Source of the DNA: Arcobacter sp. F155
Lineage (GTDB): Bacteria > Campylobacterota > Campylobacteria > Campylobacterales > Arcobacteraceae
Length of the DNA: 64,000 nt
Direction of reading: 5' to 3'
Assembly (NCBI RefSeq): GCF_004116455.1
Contig: NZ_PDJU01000001.1
Coordinates: forward strand, 248,001 to 312,000
Shown here: positions 17,315-26,878 of the stretch, in pieces
How positions within the stretch are numbered: position 1 is the stretch's first letter
How the letters are laid out: every line of letters begins with the position of its first letter
Made by a program: the position numbers and the translations under genes
Notes under the pieces: model-generated
Seen by the model: the letters and a program-made list of their open reading frames with translations, nothing else
Database searches by the model: none
Told to the model about the DNA's origin: nothing

Positions 17315-19855
17315 TTGGATAAATATATAAATAGTTTCGAAATACAAAATGAGACATTTTATTACTATGATATAAAAGCTGTAATAGAAGAGAATAAAAG
17401 TTTAAAAAAACTACCAGTTGTTCTAAAAATACTTTTAGAGGCAAATTTAAGAAATGCAAATAGTGAAAATGAATTTTTAGAAATAATCAAAATCTTTGAA
17501 AAGAAAGAAAGAAAAGAGATTAGTTTATATCCTTCAAGGGTCATAATGCAAGATTATACAGGAGTATCTGTACTTGTTGACCTAGCTTCAATAAGAGACT
17601 CTTTTAAAAATCTAGGAAAGAATGTAGAAGAAGTAAACCCTAAAATAATGGTTGATTTAGTTGTTGACCACTCTTTAGATATATATACAGATAAAGAAGA
17701 GTATAGCTTTGATAGTAATATAGAAAAAGAGTATGAATTAAATAAAGAGAAATATCAGTTTATAAAATGGGCACAAAATAATTTTGATAAGTTAAGGGTA
17801 GTTCCACCAGGGTCTGGTATATGTCATCAAGTAAACTTAGAGTATCTATCTACTATTTTACACTTAAAAAGAATCAAAGATAAAAACTTTATATATCCAG
17901 AAACTTTAATAGGGACAGACTCCCATGCGCCTATGATTAACTCTTTAGGAGTATTAGGCTGGAAAGTAAATGAAACTCAAGCAAAAACATCAATACTTGG
18001 AATGCCAGTATCTTTAGTTTTACCACAAGTAGTAGGAGTGAATATACATGGTAAGTTAAAAGAAGGAGTTACTTCTTCTGATTTAGTATTAACATTAACA
18101 AGTAAACTTAAAGAGTATGATATAAAAGGAAAGCTTGTAGAGTTTCATGGTGAGGGATTAAAACATTTAACTTTAGAGGATAGATCTACTATAGCAAATA
18201 TGGCACCAGAGTATGAGGCTATTTGTTCATTTTTTACTATAGATGATAAAACAGTAGACTACTTTAATAAAACAAGGGATAATGAAGACTATGGTTATTT
18301 GTTAAAAGAGTACTTACAAAGACAAGAGCTTTTTTATAGTGATGAGGTATTAGAGTTTGATGAAATCATAGATTTTGACTTAGAAGAGTTAGAACCTGCA
18401 ATTGCTGGACCAAATAAAGCTCATTCACATATAAAAGTAGATGAACTAAAAGAACAACAGATTAATAAAAGTGGTTCATATTTAAAAGATTTAGATGTGG
18501 TTGTTGCTTCTATTACCTCTTGTACTACAACATCTAATCCATATCTAATATTACACGCAGCACTAGTAGCAAAAAAAGCTTATGAGTTTGGGCTACATAC
18601 AAAAGAGCATGTAAAGACATCTTTTTCTCCTGGGTCTTTAGCAATCAAAGAGTTTTTGAAAAAGCTAGATTTACTTAAATATTTAGAGCATCTAGGTTTT
18701 TATATTTCAGGTTATGCCTGTGAGAACTTTGGAAATTTAGAAGATAAATATGAGTTTGATATTAAAGATAATAAACTAGATGTATGCTCTTTAACTTCGG
18801 GAAATAAGAATTTTGAAAAGAGACTTCATCCTTTAATTAACTATAACTATCTATCATCACCTTCTTTAGTAGTTATTTACTCTATAGTTGGTTCTACAAA
18901 GTTTGATTTGTTTGAGGATGTAATAAGTACTATAGATGATAAAGATATATATCTTAAAGACTTGTGGCCTAGTTCTAAAGAAGTAGGGGATTACATGAGT
19001 GAGTTAGATTACACCTTATATAAAGATATATACAAAGACATTTTTAAAGGAAATGAATTTTGGCAAAGCTTAGAAGTAGAAGATAGTAAAAACTATAAAT
19101 GGAATGAAAACTCTACATATATACAAGGTTCTTTATTTTATGAAGAAAAAGAAGAGGATAGCTTAAATATACAAGGAGCTAGAATACTAGCAATGTTTGA
19201 TGATGAAATAAGTATTGAACAGATTTCTCCTATGGGACAAATTCCTTTATACTCTACAGCCTCAAAGTATTTAGAACAAAAAGCAGTTAAATCTTTTGAA
19301 TATAATACCTTTGGAAGTAGAAAGGCAAATGCAGAGCTTATAACAAGAGGACTATTTGAACATCCAAAGCTAAAAAATAAAATGGTATCAAAAGAGGGTG
19401 CTTATACCTTTGATTATGAGAATAATGAAATTGTCTCTATCTATGAAAAGTCACAAAAGTTTAAAGAGATAAAAAAGCCACTTATTGTTATTGCAGGAGA
19501 AAACTTTGGTAAGGGTGAGCAAAAAGAGTGGGCTACTAAAGGAATGAATCTTCTTGGCGTAAAAGCAGTTATTACAAAATCTTTTGATGAGAAGTATAGA
19601 AAGGATTTAATCTCTTATGGAGTATTACCTTTAGAGTTTATAGATGATGATATTGAATCTTTAAAACTAAAAGGTGATGAGAACTTCTCTTTTGAAATGG
19701 ATACTTTAAAAGTAGAGGGAAAACTAAAAGCTTATATAAATAGAGGATTTGATGAGGTACAAATTACTTTAAAAATAAAAATTGATACTAGTTTAGAGTT
19801 GAAGTATTACAAAAATGGAGGAGTTTTTCCATTTTTGTTTAATAGTTTTAGATAG
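17315..19855 (+). CDS. Divergent aconitase (AcnA/IRP-type) homologue with altered active site
   Basis: Homology to AcnA is clear: VIMQDYTGVSVLVDLAS, IGTDSHAPMINSLGVLGW, VVGVNIHGKLKEGVTSSDLV, STIANMAPEYEA, TSCTTTSNP, NYLSSPSLVV. Key positions differ. Of the three cluster cysteines, Cys403 and Cys469 are present, but the second Cys of the usual CxxC is replaced (YACENFGN). The GSSR motif with the catalytic Ser and Arg is GEQK at residues 734-737. TTDHISPAG has become SIEQISPMG. The length, 846, is a little short of the usual 890. It starts at a TTG. I infer a non-canonical or inactive enzyme; the phylum usually relies on AcnB. Confidence 0.8.
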   Translation: MDKYINSFEIQNETFYYYDIKAVIEENKSLKKLPVVLKILLEANLRNANSENEFLEIIKIFEKKERKEISLYPSRVIMQDYTGVSVLVDLASIRDSFKNLGKNVEEVNPKIMVDLVVDHSLDIYTDKEEYSFDSNIEKEYELNKEKYQFIKWAQNNFDKLRVVPPGSGICHQVNLEYLSTILHLKRIKDKNFIYPETLIGTDSHAPMINSLGVLGWKVNETQAKTSILGMPVSLVLPQVVGVNIHGKLKEGVTSSDLVLTLTSKLKEYDIKGKLVEFHGEGLKHLTLEDRSTIANMAPEYEAICSFFTIDDKTVDYFNKTRDNEDYGYLLKEYLQRQELFYSDEVLEFDEIIDFDLEELEPAIAGPNKAHSHIKVDELKEQQINKSGSYLKDLDVVVASITSCTTTSNPYLILHAALVAKKAYEFGLHTKEHVKTSFSPGSLAIKEFLKKLDLLKYLEHLGFYISGYACENFGNLEDKYEFDIKDNKLDVCSLTSGNKNFEKRLHPLINYNYLSSPSLVVIYSIVGSTKFDLFEDVISTIDDKDIYLKDLWPSSKEVGDYMSELDYTLYKDIYKDIFKGNEFWQSLEVEDSKNYKWNENSTYIQGSLFYEEKEEDSLNIQGARILAMFDDEISIEQISPMGQIPLYSTASKYLEQKAVKSFEYNTFGSRKANAELITRGLFEHPKLKNKMVSKEGAYTFDYENNEIVSIYEKSQKFKEIKKPLIVIAGENFGKGEQKEWATKGMNLLGVKAVITKSFDEKYRKDLISYGVLPLEFIDDDIESLKLKGDENFSFEMDTLKVEGKLKAYINRGFDEVQITLKIKIDTSLELKYYKNGGVFPFLFNSFR

Positions 19856-20582
19856 TTTTATAAACCATAGATATAAAAATCACAATATATAAAAGTAGAA
19901 TATACTTTTTATATGATGTTGATTTTATACTATTTTTTAGTTTTATTCCAAAATAAACACCAATAAGTGAAGCTATACCAACAGTTGCACCTTCTTGAAA
20001 TAGCATTTGATTATTTACTGTTAGTGATGTAAATCCTGCAACTGATGAGAAGATAACAAAAAATAATCCCAATGATGTAGCTTTTTTTAAATCATAGTTT
20101 AAAAATCTTACAAGTAGGGGAGTTAAAAGAATTGAACCACCAACACCTATACTCATAGCAATAGCTCCAATTAAGGCTCCAATAATAAATAAAAAGAATT
20201 TGTTACTACTTTTCTTTTCTTCTTCATTGAATTCAGCAGGAGACTTAAAAATAGAGATTATAGAGTAAAGTAAAATAGCTATGAAAACATATTGTAAAGT
20301 TTCATTTGAAAAGTTTGTGATAATAAAACCACTTTGTAAACCTCCAAAAAAGCCTCCAATACCGATGATTAAACCATCTTTTAAAACATTTTTAGCTTTT
20401 TTAGAGTTTAGAAATGAACCATAAATCGAAGAAAAAACCATTTGCATAATAGAAATAGCAACAGCTTCTTTCATAATAAAACCAGCAAATAGAAGCATAG
20501 GAACAAGAACCATTCCTCCACCAACACCGAAAAATCCTGAGATAAATCCTGTCATGGCTCCAAATGCTAAAAGTTCATACAT
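19848..20582 (-). CDS. TSUP-family (TauE/SafE) sulfite/sulfonate exporter-like membrane protein
   Basis: A 244-residue polytopic membrane protein with about eight helices. The duplicated TSUP signature is visible: ISGFFGVGGGMVLVPML near the N-terminus and MSIGVGGSILLTPLLV in the second half. Family members move sulfite, sulfonates or other organic anions across the inner membrane. It is the last gene of the ubiX-to-cysE run and follows cysE by 3 bases, which fits a link to sulfur metabolism. It converges on the aconitase homologue with an 8-base overlap. Confidence 0.85.
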   Translation of the reverse strand: MYELLAFGAMTGFISGFFGVGGGMVLVPMLLFAGFIMKEAVAISIMQMVFSSIYGSFLNSKKAKNVLKDGLIIGIGGFFGGLQSGFIITNFSNETLQYVFIAILLYSIISIFKSPAEFNEEEKKSSNKFFLFIIGALIGAIAMSIGVGGSILLTPLLVRFLNYDLKKATSLGLFFVIFSSVAGFTSLTVNNQMLFQEGATVGIASLIGVYFGIKLKNSIKSTSYKKYILLLYIVIFISMVYKTI

Positions 20583-20585
20583 TTT

Positions 20586-21368
20586 TTACTTCTTTATTGA
20601 GTTCATTGCGTTAATAAATCTATTATAATCTTCTTCTAGTTTTTTATCTTTATCACTTACATCAATCCCATCTTCTTCTTTTAGAGCTTCTTCTAAAATA
20701 TGAATTCTTTCAATAAGATATTTAAACATTTCTTTATTGATATCTGGTAAATCATCATGGGCAAGCTTGCAATTCTTTTTATCTTTTTTGATAATCTTAG
20801 CTGGAACTCCAACTGCTGTAGAGTTTTTAGGAACATCGCAAACTACAACTGAGTTTGCACCAACTTTAGAGTTTTTATCAATGATGATATTTCCTAATAC
20901 TTTAGCTCCACTTCCAATAACTGCATTAGCCCTAATAGTAGGGTGACGTTTTCCTTTATCAAGACTAACTCCACCTAATGTTACACCTTGATAAATAAGA
21001 ACATCCTCTTCTATAACAGTAGTAGCACCAATAACAACCCCAATAGCATGGTCAATAAATACTCTTCTTCCAATAGTAGCAGCTGGGTGAATATCTGTCT
21101 TAGTTAGAAGAGAACCTAATCCAACTAAAGCTCTAGCTGTTTTTGTCCAACCTTTATTATAAAGTCTATTTGCAATTCTATGATTAACTATAGCCCAAAC
21201 TCCAGGGTAGTTGAAAAATAGTTCAAAGCTAGAGTTTAAAGCAGGGTCATTTTGTTTAGGAACAGAAAAATCTTCTTTGATTTGCTTCCATAAAGATATT
21301 TTCTTTTGTTCATTTAAAATATGTGTTTTTATTTTTTCATGTATATTTTGTTCATTTTTTTCAGTCAT
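20586..21368 (-). CDS. cysE: Serine O-acetyltransferase
   Basis: Makes O-acetylserine from serine and acetyl-CoA, the first step of cysteine synthesis, in the cytoplasm. The left-handed beta-helix of hexapeptide repeats runs from about residue 90 (DIHPAATIGRRVFIDHA) to 195, with the catalytic His in IDHAIG and the HPTI turn. Length 260 and the N-terminal helical domain are normal. The start overlaps the speA end by 8 bases. Confidence 0.93.
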   Translation of the reverse strand: MTEKNEQNIHEKIKTHILNEQKKISLWKQIKEDFSVPKQNDPALNSSFELFFNYPGVWAIVNHRIANRLYNKGWTKTARALVGLGSLLTKTDIHPAATIGRRVFIDHAIGVVIGATTVIEEDVLIYQGVTLGGVSLDKGKRHPTIRANAVIGSGAKVLGNIIIDKNSKVGANSVVVCDVPKNSTAVGVPAKIIKKDKKNCKLAHDDLPDINKEMFKYLIERIHILEEALKEEDGIDVSDKDKKLEEDYNRFINAMNSIKK

Positions 21369-23166
21369 TATAACTCCATGCAGTTTTTAGATAGCTATTT
21401 TCATGTAAATATTTTTCTAAAATTTTATAAGTATTTTTATCTAAATTCTTTTCTAAAATATTCTTGATATCATTAGTGTCATAATCAATATCTTCTAAAA
21501 TATCAATAATCTTTTGTGATTCAATAATCTTTTCTAGTTTTAATTCGTTGTTTTGAAAAACAACATTTACTTCAGTTGGATGAGAGAATAGGTTATGTCT
21601 CATTCCTAATGTATCTTGATAAGCACCAACATTAAAAAATGCAAGGTAATACTCTTCTTTTTCTAAATTAACATTATGTAAATATAAAGGTTTGTTTGCA
21701 TTAAACTCTATTTCTCCATCACTATCACAAGTAATATCCCATAAAGAAGCACTTCTTGTAGGCTTTTTATCTAAATGAGTAATTGGCATAATAGGAAATT
21801 CTTGGTCTATTCCCCAAAAATCAGGAAGTGATTGGAAAATAGAGAAGTTTAATAGATATTTTTCTTGAATTTTATTATCAATTCTTTTTAACTCTTCATA
21901 ATCCTCAACTTCTAGTAAGCAAATAGATTTTTTAATAATTAGTTGTGCTAGTATTTCTGCATTACTTCTATCTTGTAAATCAATATACCCTAAATCAAAA
22001 AGTTTTAATAAAGACTCTAAATGATCCATACTATCGTGCATATACTCTAAAGCAGTTCTTCTATTTATATCTTCATATAGTGCGTTTAATTCTTCAATTA
22101 AAGGAGGGTTAACTTCTTTTAATCTTAAGTTGTTTTCTTCATACTCTGCTGAGAATAGTTCTAAAACAGGTGTTATTAAAACCGTACTATTTGCAGAAAT
22201 AAATCTTCCTGATTCTGTGAAAATATTTGGTTCTTCTACACCTTTTTGTTTAGCAATATTTTTAAGTGTAAAGATAACATCATTTGCAAACTCTTGTAAA
22301 TGATACTCTGTTGTTCTATGGTATTGAGAATATTCAACAGCTAAACCACCACCAATATTAATAGCACTTAGGTTTTTAGCACCCATGTTTTTAAGTTCAG
22401 CATATATATGACCTGACTCTTTTAAAGCTTTTTTTAGTGGCTTAATAGTTGTCATTGCAGAACCAATATGGAAATGAATCATTGTTAAACAATGAAGTAA
22501 GTTATTTGCTTTTAGTAGTTCATATGCTTCTAAAATCTCTGTAGAACTAAGCCCAAACTTTGAGTCAATTCCTCCTGATTTTGCCCATGCTCCGTCACCA
22601 CTATTAAATAGCCTAACTCTAATTCCTACATTTGGTGTTGGTAAAGATGTCTCTTTTTCTACTTCTAACATCATTTCAAGTTCAGTTAAACCTTCAATGA
22701 TAATAGTGATATTATGACCCATTTTTTTAGCAATAAACGCAATATGAATCATCTCTTTATCTTTAAATCCATTTATAGTAATAGGTGCACCATGTTTATT
22801 ATAAGTCATGGCTAAGATAAGCTCTGCTTTACTTCCAGCTTCTAAACCATAACCAAACTCTTCTCCTGATTTTATAAGAGGTAGCAAAAAGTTTGGTAAT
22901 TGGTTTACTTTTAAAGGAAAAACTGCGTTGAATTTTCCTTTATAGTCATACTCTTTTATAGCATTATTATATAATGTAAACAGTTTTGTAATCTGTTTTT
23001 TAGTTAGATGTGGAAATCTAAGTAGTAAAGGACCTTTGAAGTCTTGTGCTCTAATGTCTCTTACTATATCTACAAGTGCAGGCTTTGATGCATGATTTAT
23101 TTTTGCTAAACCATCTTCAATAAAAAAGTTATCATCAGCCCAAACATCTATACCATAATTTTCCAA
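21361..23166 (-). CDS. speA: Biosynthetic arginine decarboxylase
   Basis: A PLP-dependent fold-III decarboxylase that turns arginine into agmatine for polyamine synthesis. The PLP lysine is in FPLKVNQ (near residue 87), with GLEAGSKAEL, HFHIGSA, INIGGGLAVEY and ESGRFI following in the expected order. It ends with the SpeA-type FFNVGAYQDTLGMRHNLFSH segment. 601 residues is near the usual 630. Two bases separate it from hisS. Confidence 0.95.
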   Translation of the reverse strand: MENYGIDVWADDNFFIEDGLAKINHASKPALVDIVRDIRAQDFKGPLLLRFPHLTKKQITKLFTLYNNAIKEYDYKGKFNAVFPLKVNQLPNFLLPLIKSGEEFGYGLEAGSKAELILAMTYNKHGAPITINGFKDKEMIHIAFIAKKMGHNITIIIEGLTELEMMLEVEKETSLPTPNVGIRVRLFNSGDGAWAKSGGIDSKFGLSSTEILEAYELLKANNLLHCLTMIHFHIGSAMTTIKPLKKALKESGHIYAELKNMGAKNLSAINIGGGLAVEYSQYHRTTEYHLQEFANDVIFTLKNIAKQKGVEEPNIFTESGRFISANSTVLITPVLELFSAEYEENNLRLKEVNPPLIEELNALYEDINRRTALEYMHDSMDHLESLLKLFDLGYIDLQDRSNAEILAQLIIKKSICLLEVEDYEELKRIDNKIQEKYLLNFSIFQSLPDFWGIDQEFPIMPITHLDKKPTRSASLWDITCDSDGEIEFNANKPLYLHNVNLEKEEYYLAFFNVGAYQDTLGMRHNLFSHPTEVNVVFQNNELKLEKIIESQKIIDILEDIDYDTNDIKNILEKNLDKNTYKILEKYLHENSYLKTAWSYND

Positions 23167-23168
23167 TA

Positions 23169-24386
23169 TTAAAAGTCCTCAATCTTAATAGTTTTTTCTT
23201 CTTGTGTTTCGATATTTTTTACATAAATAGTGTTATCATTTAGTTCATTTTCACCAATTAAAGCAACTATATTTGCTCCTTGCTTTTCTGCAAGTTTAAA
23301 GTGCTTCCCAAAACCTCTTGATGTATATTCCATAATAGTTTTTGTAGTTTTTCTTTTTTCATTTACAACTTTAGATACTAAGTTTAATGCTTTATCATCC
23401 ATTGCACCTACATAAACTATATCCTCTTTTTGTTCTTTCATTTTTACAAGTTCTAGTAATCTTTCAATACCAATTGCAAATCCAATACCAGGAGTTTCTC
23501 TTCCACCAAGGAATTCAACAAGTTTGTCATATCTTCCTCCTCCTGCAATTGCACTTTGTGCTCCAATCTCATTTGAAGTAAACTCAAATGCAGTTTGAGA
23601 GTAATAATCTAAACCTCTAACTAGGTTTGTATCTATCTCATATTCAATGCCATTAAAGTCTAAAATCTCTTTTAGTTTTTCAAAATCAGTGTCGCATTTT
23701 TCACAAAGATTATTAGTGATTTTAGGAGCATTGTATAATAGTTTTTGACAGTTTTCATTTTTACAGTCTAAAACTCTAATCGGATTTGTCTCAATCCTTC
23801 TATTACAGTCTTCACAAAGATCATCTTTAAAACTTGTTAAATGCTTAACTAGGTTTTCTCTATACGTTGGCATACAAGTTGGACAACCAAGAGAATTAAG
23901 TTGTAAAGTAAACTTAATTTCAAAGAAATCAAGGATATCTTTTAACATCATAATAATGTTTGCATCTTCATAAACAGAAGCTTGACCAAACACTTCACAA
24001 CCAAATTGGTGGAACTGTCTTAGTCTTCCTTTTTGAGGTCTTTCATATCTAAACATTGGTCCATAGTAAAACCACTTATATGTTCCCCCAGCTCTATCAA
24101 ATTTATTTTGAACAAAACTTCTAACAACACCAGCAGTTCCCTCAGGTCTTAAACATACGTCATTTTCACCTTTGTCAATGAATTGATACATTTCTTTATT
24201 TACAATATCAGAGCTTTCTCCTACAGATCTTTTAAAAAGGGCTGTTTCTTCTAGTATAGGAGTCTCAAGATATGAAAAACCATAGTTCTTTGCAATTCTT
24301 GATGCATTTTCAATAAAGTATGTAAAGTACTTACTATCTTCACCTAAAATGTCATTCATTCCTCTTAAACTTTGAATATTAGCCAT
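23169..24386 (-). CDS. hisS: Histidyl-tRNA synthetase
   Basis: A class II aminoacyl-tRNA synthetase. Motif 2 is seen as YGPMFRYERPQKGRLRQFHQ (residues about 107-126), the histidine-specific motif as LVRGLDYY, and motif 3 as GIGFAIGIERLL. A Cys-rich insertion (CPTC, CEDC, CQKL, CEKC) between motif 2 and the His-specific motif could bind zinc. A C-terminal anticodon-binding domain ends the protein. The start overlaps tmk by 8 bases. Confidence 0.97.
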   Translation of the reverse strand: MANIQSLRGMNDILGEDSKYFTYFIENASRIAKNYGFSYLETPILEETALFKRSVGESSDIVNKEMYQFIDKGENDVCLRPEGTAGVVRSFVQNKFDRAGGTYKWFYYGPMFRYERPQKGRLRQFHQFGCEVFGQASVYEDANIIMMLKDILDFFEIKFTLQLNSLGCPTCMPTYRENLVKHLTSFKDDLCEDCNRRIETNPIRVLDCKNENCQKLLYNAPKITNNLCEKCDTDFEKLKEILDFNGIEYEIDTNLVRGLDYYSQTAFEFTSNEIGAQSAIAGGGRYDKLVEFLGGRETPGIGFAIGIERLLELVKMKEQKEDIVYVGAMDDKALNLVSKVVNEKRKTTKTIMEYTSRGFGKHFKLAEKQGANIVALIGENELNDNTIYVKNIETQEEKTIKIEDF

Positions 24387-24945
24387 TAATAAATCCTTCT
24401 ATCTTTTGTGAAATTTCTTCGATGCTTAGGCTTGCATCAATATAAATATGATTTAAATTTAACATCTCTACTGTTTTTTTCATTCTATCTTGAATATCAA
24501 GTAAGTAATCAATACCCCTTGATTCTATAGAGTCATTTGTTTTTCCACTTAATCTTTTTGTTAATTCTTCTTTTGATAATTCAAGTAAGATAACATGACT
24601 AGGTAGTGTATTTTGTGTTGCTATAAGGTTTAAGCTTGTAACAACTTCTAAAGGTAACTCTTTAGCATAAGAGATACCACTAATTACACTTCTATCACTT
24701 ACAACCATCTTCCCTTCGTTAGGCTTAATAACTTGTTCTATATGTTCAGCTCTATCTGCAAGAAATAAAAACATTTCAGCAGTTTTACTTGTCGCTTCAC
24801 CATTTAAAGCCATTGCTCTTAGTTTTAAACCTATTTCTGTTCCACCTGGTTCTTTTGTAAATACCGCTTCTTTGTGGTTCTTTTTCAAAATATCAAGTTG
24901 AGTTGATTTACCAGCTGTATCAACTCCTTCAATTACTACATACAT
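24379..24945 (-). CDS. tmk: Thymidylate kinase
   Basis: Phosphorylates dTMP to dTDP. Walker A is EGVDTAGKSTQ (residues 5-15), followed by TKEPGGTEIG and DRSVISGISYA. The 188-residue length is near the family norm of 200. It overlaps coaD by 10 bases and hisS by 8, as expected within one operon. Confidence 0.95.
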   Translation of the reverse strand: MYVVIEGVDTAGKSTQLDILKKNHKEAVFTKEPGGTEIGLKLRAMALNGEATSKTAEMFLFLADRAEHIEQVIKPNEGKMVVSDRSVISGISYAKELPLEVVTSLNLIATQNTLPSHVILLELSKEELTKRLSGKTNDSIESRGIDYLLDIQDRMKKTVEMLNLNHIYIDASLSIEEISQKIEGFING

Positions 24946-25430
24946 TTTAATACCTCGTCTGGAACAAGATGACAGAACTTACCATCAAACCTAATGATTT
25001 CTCTTACAATTGTTGAAGAAACAAAGGCATTTTCTAATGTTGGCATTAGATAAAGTGTTTCTAGTTTTTTATTGATTGATGAGTTTGCATAACCCATTTG
25101 TAATTCATATTCAAAATCTGAAACAGCTCTAAGCCCTCTAATAATAGTATGTACTTCAAGCTCTGTTGCTAAATCAACTAATAAAGTATCAAAACCAATA
25201 ACTCTAACTGTTTCCATATCTTTAGTTGCAGCTTTTGCAAACTCAACCCTTTGTTCATGGGAAAACATTGGACCTTTTCTTTCGCTTTTTGCAACTGCAA
25301 TAACAACTTCATCAAAGATATTTGTAGCTCTTCTTATAATATCCATATGACCGTTTGTAATTGGGTCAAAAGTCCCACTATAAATAGCTTTTCTATAAGA
25401 GTCAATAGGTTTTTTAATTTTTTCTGTCAT
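24936..25430 (-). CDS. coaD: Phosphopantetheine adenylyltransferase
   Basis: Fourth step of coenzyme A synthesis: ATP plus phosphopantetheine gives dephospho-CoA. The nucleotidyltransferase T/HxGH motif is in YSGTFDPITNGH, and the later IIRGLRAVSDFEYE and FVSSTIVREI segments are conserved. I chose the ATG at 25430, two bases after the ubiX stop; an ATG at 25442 lies inside ubiX. Even so, the N-terminus is some 14 residues longer than typical. Confidence 0.95.
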   Translation of the reverse strand: MTEKIKKPIDSYRKAIYSGTFDPITNGHMDIIRRATNIFDEVVIAVAKSERKGPMFSHEQRVEFAKAATKDMETVRVIGFDTLLVDLATELEVHTIIRGLRAVSDFEYELQMGYANSSINKKLETLYLMPTLENAFVSSTIVREIIRFDGKFCHLVPDEVLKCM

Positions 25431-25432
25431 CG

Positions 25433-25987
25433 TTATTCCCATCTTTTATATAAATTGTGGTCAATTTTTAATAAATCAAACCATTTTCCTATCATAAAGT
25501 CTTCCATCATTTCTAGACTATCCTGCTTAGAATAGTATGCAAGTGTAGGAGGAGCAATAGTTACACCTAGTTTTGAAAGTTTTAGCATATTCTCCAAAGC
25601 AATTGAAGAGTAAGGCATTTCTCTAGGGGCTAAGATAATATCTCTATTCTCTTTTAGCATAACTGTAAATGCTCTAGTGATTAAATTATCACTAATTCCA
25701 ACAGCACATTTTGCAAGAGTATTCATAGAACAAGGAAGAATAATCATCTTGTCCGTTTTAAACGAACCCGATGAGATAGGGGCTTCTATTTGAGTTTCTT
25801 TATAGATAAATGAGTTTTCTCTTTCATTTATCAAATCTTTTATATTTATGTTTTCTTCAAGTTTTAAAGCTTTTTTTGCGCTCTTAGAGATAACTGCATG
25901 TACTTCTACATTGCTAGGAAGATTTTGTATTAATTTTAAACCTAGTCTAGAACCACTAGCACCAGTTATAGCAACAACTAATTTCAT
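25433..25987 (-). CDS. ubiX: Flavin prenyltransferase UbiX
   Basis: Makes prenylated FMN, the cofactor of UbiD-type decarboxylases. The N-terminal flavin-binding VAITGASGSRLGLKL, the LPCSMNTLAKCAVGISDNLITRA segment (seen as LPCSMNTLA and GISDNLITRA) and APREMP are diagnostic. 184 residues is normal. It is the first gene of the seven-gene minus-strand operon ending at 19848. Confidence 0.95.
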   Translation of the reverse strand: MKLVVAITGASGSRLGLKLIQNLPSNVEVHAVISKSAKKALKLEENINIKDLINERENSFIYKETQIEAPISSGSFKTDKMIILPCSMNTLAKCAVGISDNLITRAFTVMLKENRDIILAPREMPYSSIALENMLKLSKLGVTIAPPTLAYYSKQDSLEMMEDFMIGKWFDLLKIDHNLYKRWE

Positions 25988-26212
25988 TTAAAACCTTTTT
26001 TGATTTTTAGAAGAAATAAATGTTATCAAAAATTCACTTTATTTTCAAAAAGAGCCGTAAAAATACATCAAAAAATTATTGAAAAATGTATGAAGATTAA
26101 TCTAATATTAAGCATTGTTTATATATCATTTTGTATAACTATTTTATATCTTTTATTTTACAGAATGTTAGCTAAAAAATATAAAATAATACTTTTTGTT
26201 AAAGGAAATAAG

Positions 26213-26854
26213 ATGTCTAGAATTTTAAGTTTTGTAAGAGTTAATAACAACAATGAAGTTTATACTAAATCGCAAAGAGAAGGTATTAAAAATTATGTAG
26301 AAAAAAACAATATTTCTATTTCAGAAAATGTGGAAATTGAAATCGATACTCCTGACCAAGAAAGAAATATTTTGGATTTTTTAAAAAACTGTGAGTCTTC
26401 ATCTACTCTTTTAATTTATGATTTAAATGTTTTTGGAAGAACAATTGAAACTATTTTAGAAGTAGTGAAATTTCTTTTATCAAATAAAATTAGAATAATT
26501 GTTGTTAAACAAAATCTTGATTTAATTGATGATAAAGATATGTTAACTCAGATGATTCTTGGTGTTATCTCAATGACAATTGGATTAGAAAAAGAGTTAA
26601 TGAGTTTAAGAACAAAAGAAGCATTAACTGCAAAGAAATTAAAAGGTGAACATTTAGGTAAACCAAAAGGAACAATTCAAAAATCTAAGTTTGATAAACA
26701 AAGAGATAAAATTGAAGAGTTATTAGCTGTTGGATTATCTGTTAGAAAAATAGCAAAACTTTTAGGATATAATAATCACATAGGTTTAAATAACTATGTA
26801 AAGAAAAGAAATATTAGAAATAATCTTCCTAACACTTTAGACATCGCTAGTTAA
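26213..26854 (+). CDS. Resolvase/invertase-fold protein lacking the catalytic serine
   Basis: The N-terminal resolvase fold and a C-terminal helix-turn-helix (LLAVGLSVRKIAKLLGYNN) are clear. In the family the nucleophile is the Ser of RVS; here residues 9-11 are RVN. The usual DRLGR motif reads DLNVFGR, so one catalytic Arg is also gone. SMTIGLEKELMSLRTKEAL matches the conserved long helix. I chose the ATG at 26213, with AAAGGA upstream; an in-frame extension to 26000 codes for hydrophobic, unrelated sequence. I infer a DNA-binding, probably non-recombining protein. It is followed by a CBS protein 24 bases on. Confidence 0.75.
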   Translation: MSRILSFVRVNNNNEVYTKSQREGIKNYVEKNNISISENVEIEIDTPDQERNILDFLKNCESSSTLLIYDLNVFGRTIETILEVVKFLLSNKIRIIVVKQNLDLIDDKDMLTQMILGVISMTIGLEKELMSLRTKEALTAKKLKGEHLGKPKGTIQKSKFDKQRDKIEELLAVGLSVRKIAKLLGYNNHIGLNNYVKKRNIRNNLPNTLDIAS

Positions 26855-26878
26855 ATTGGAAGGTGAAAGAAGAGTGAT

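Noticed and set aside
26000-26212. 71-codon N-terminal extension of the resolvase-fold gene
   Set aside because: It codes for hydrophobic sequence unlike the family, and the ATG at 26213 has a good ribosome site and matches the family start.
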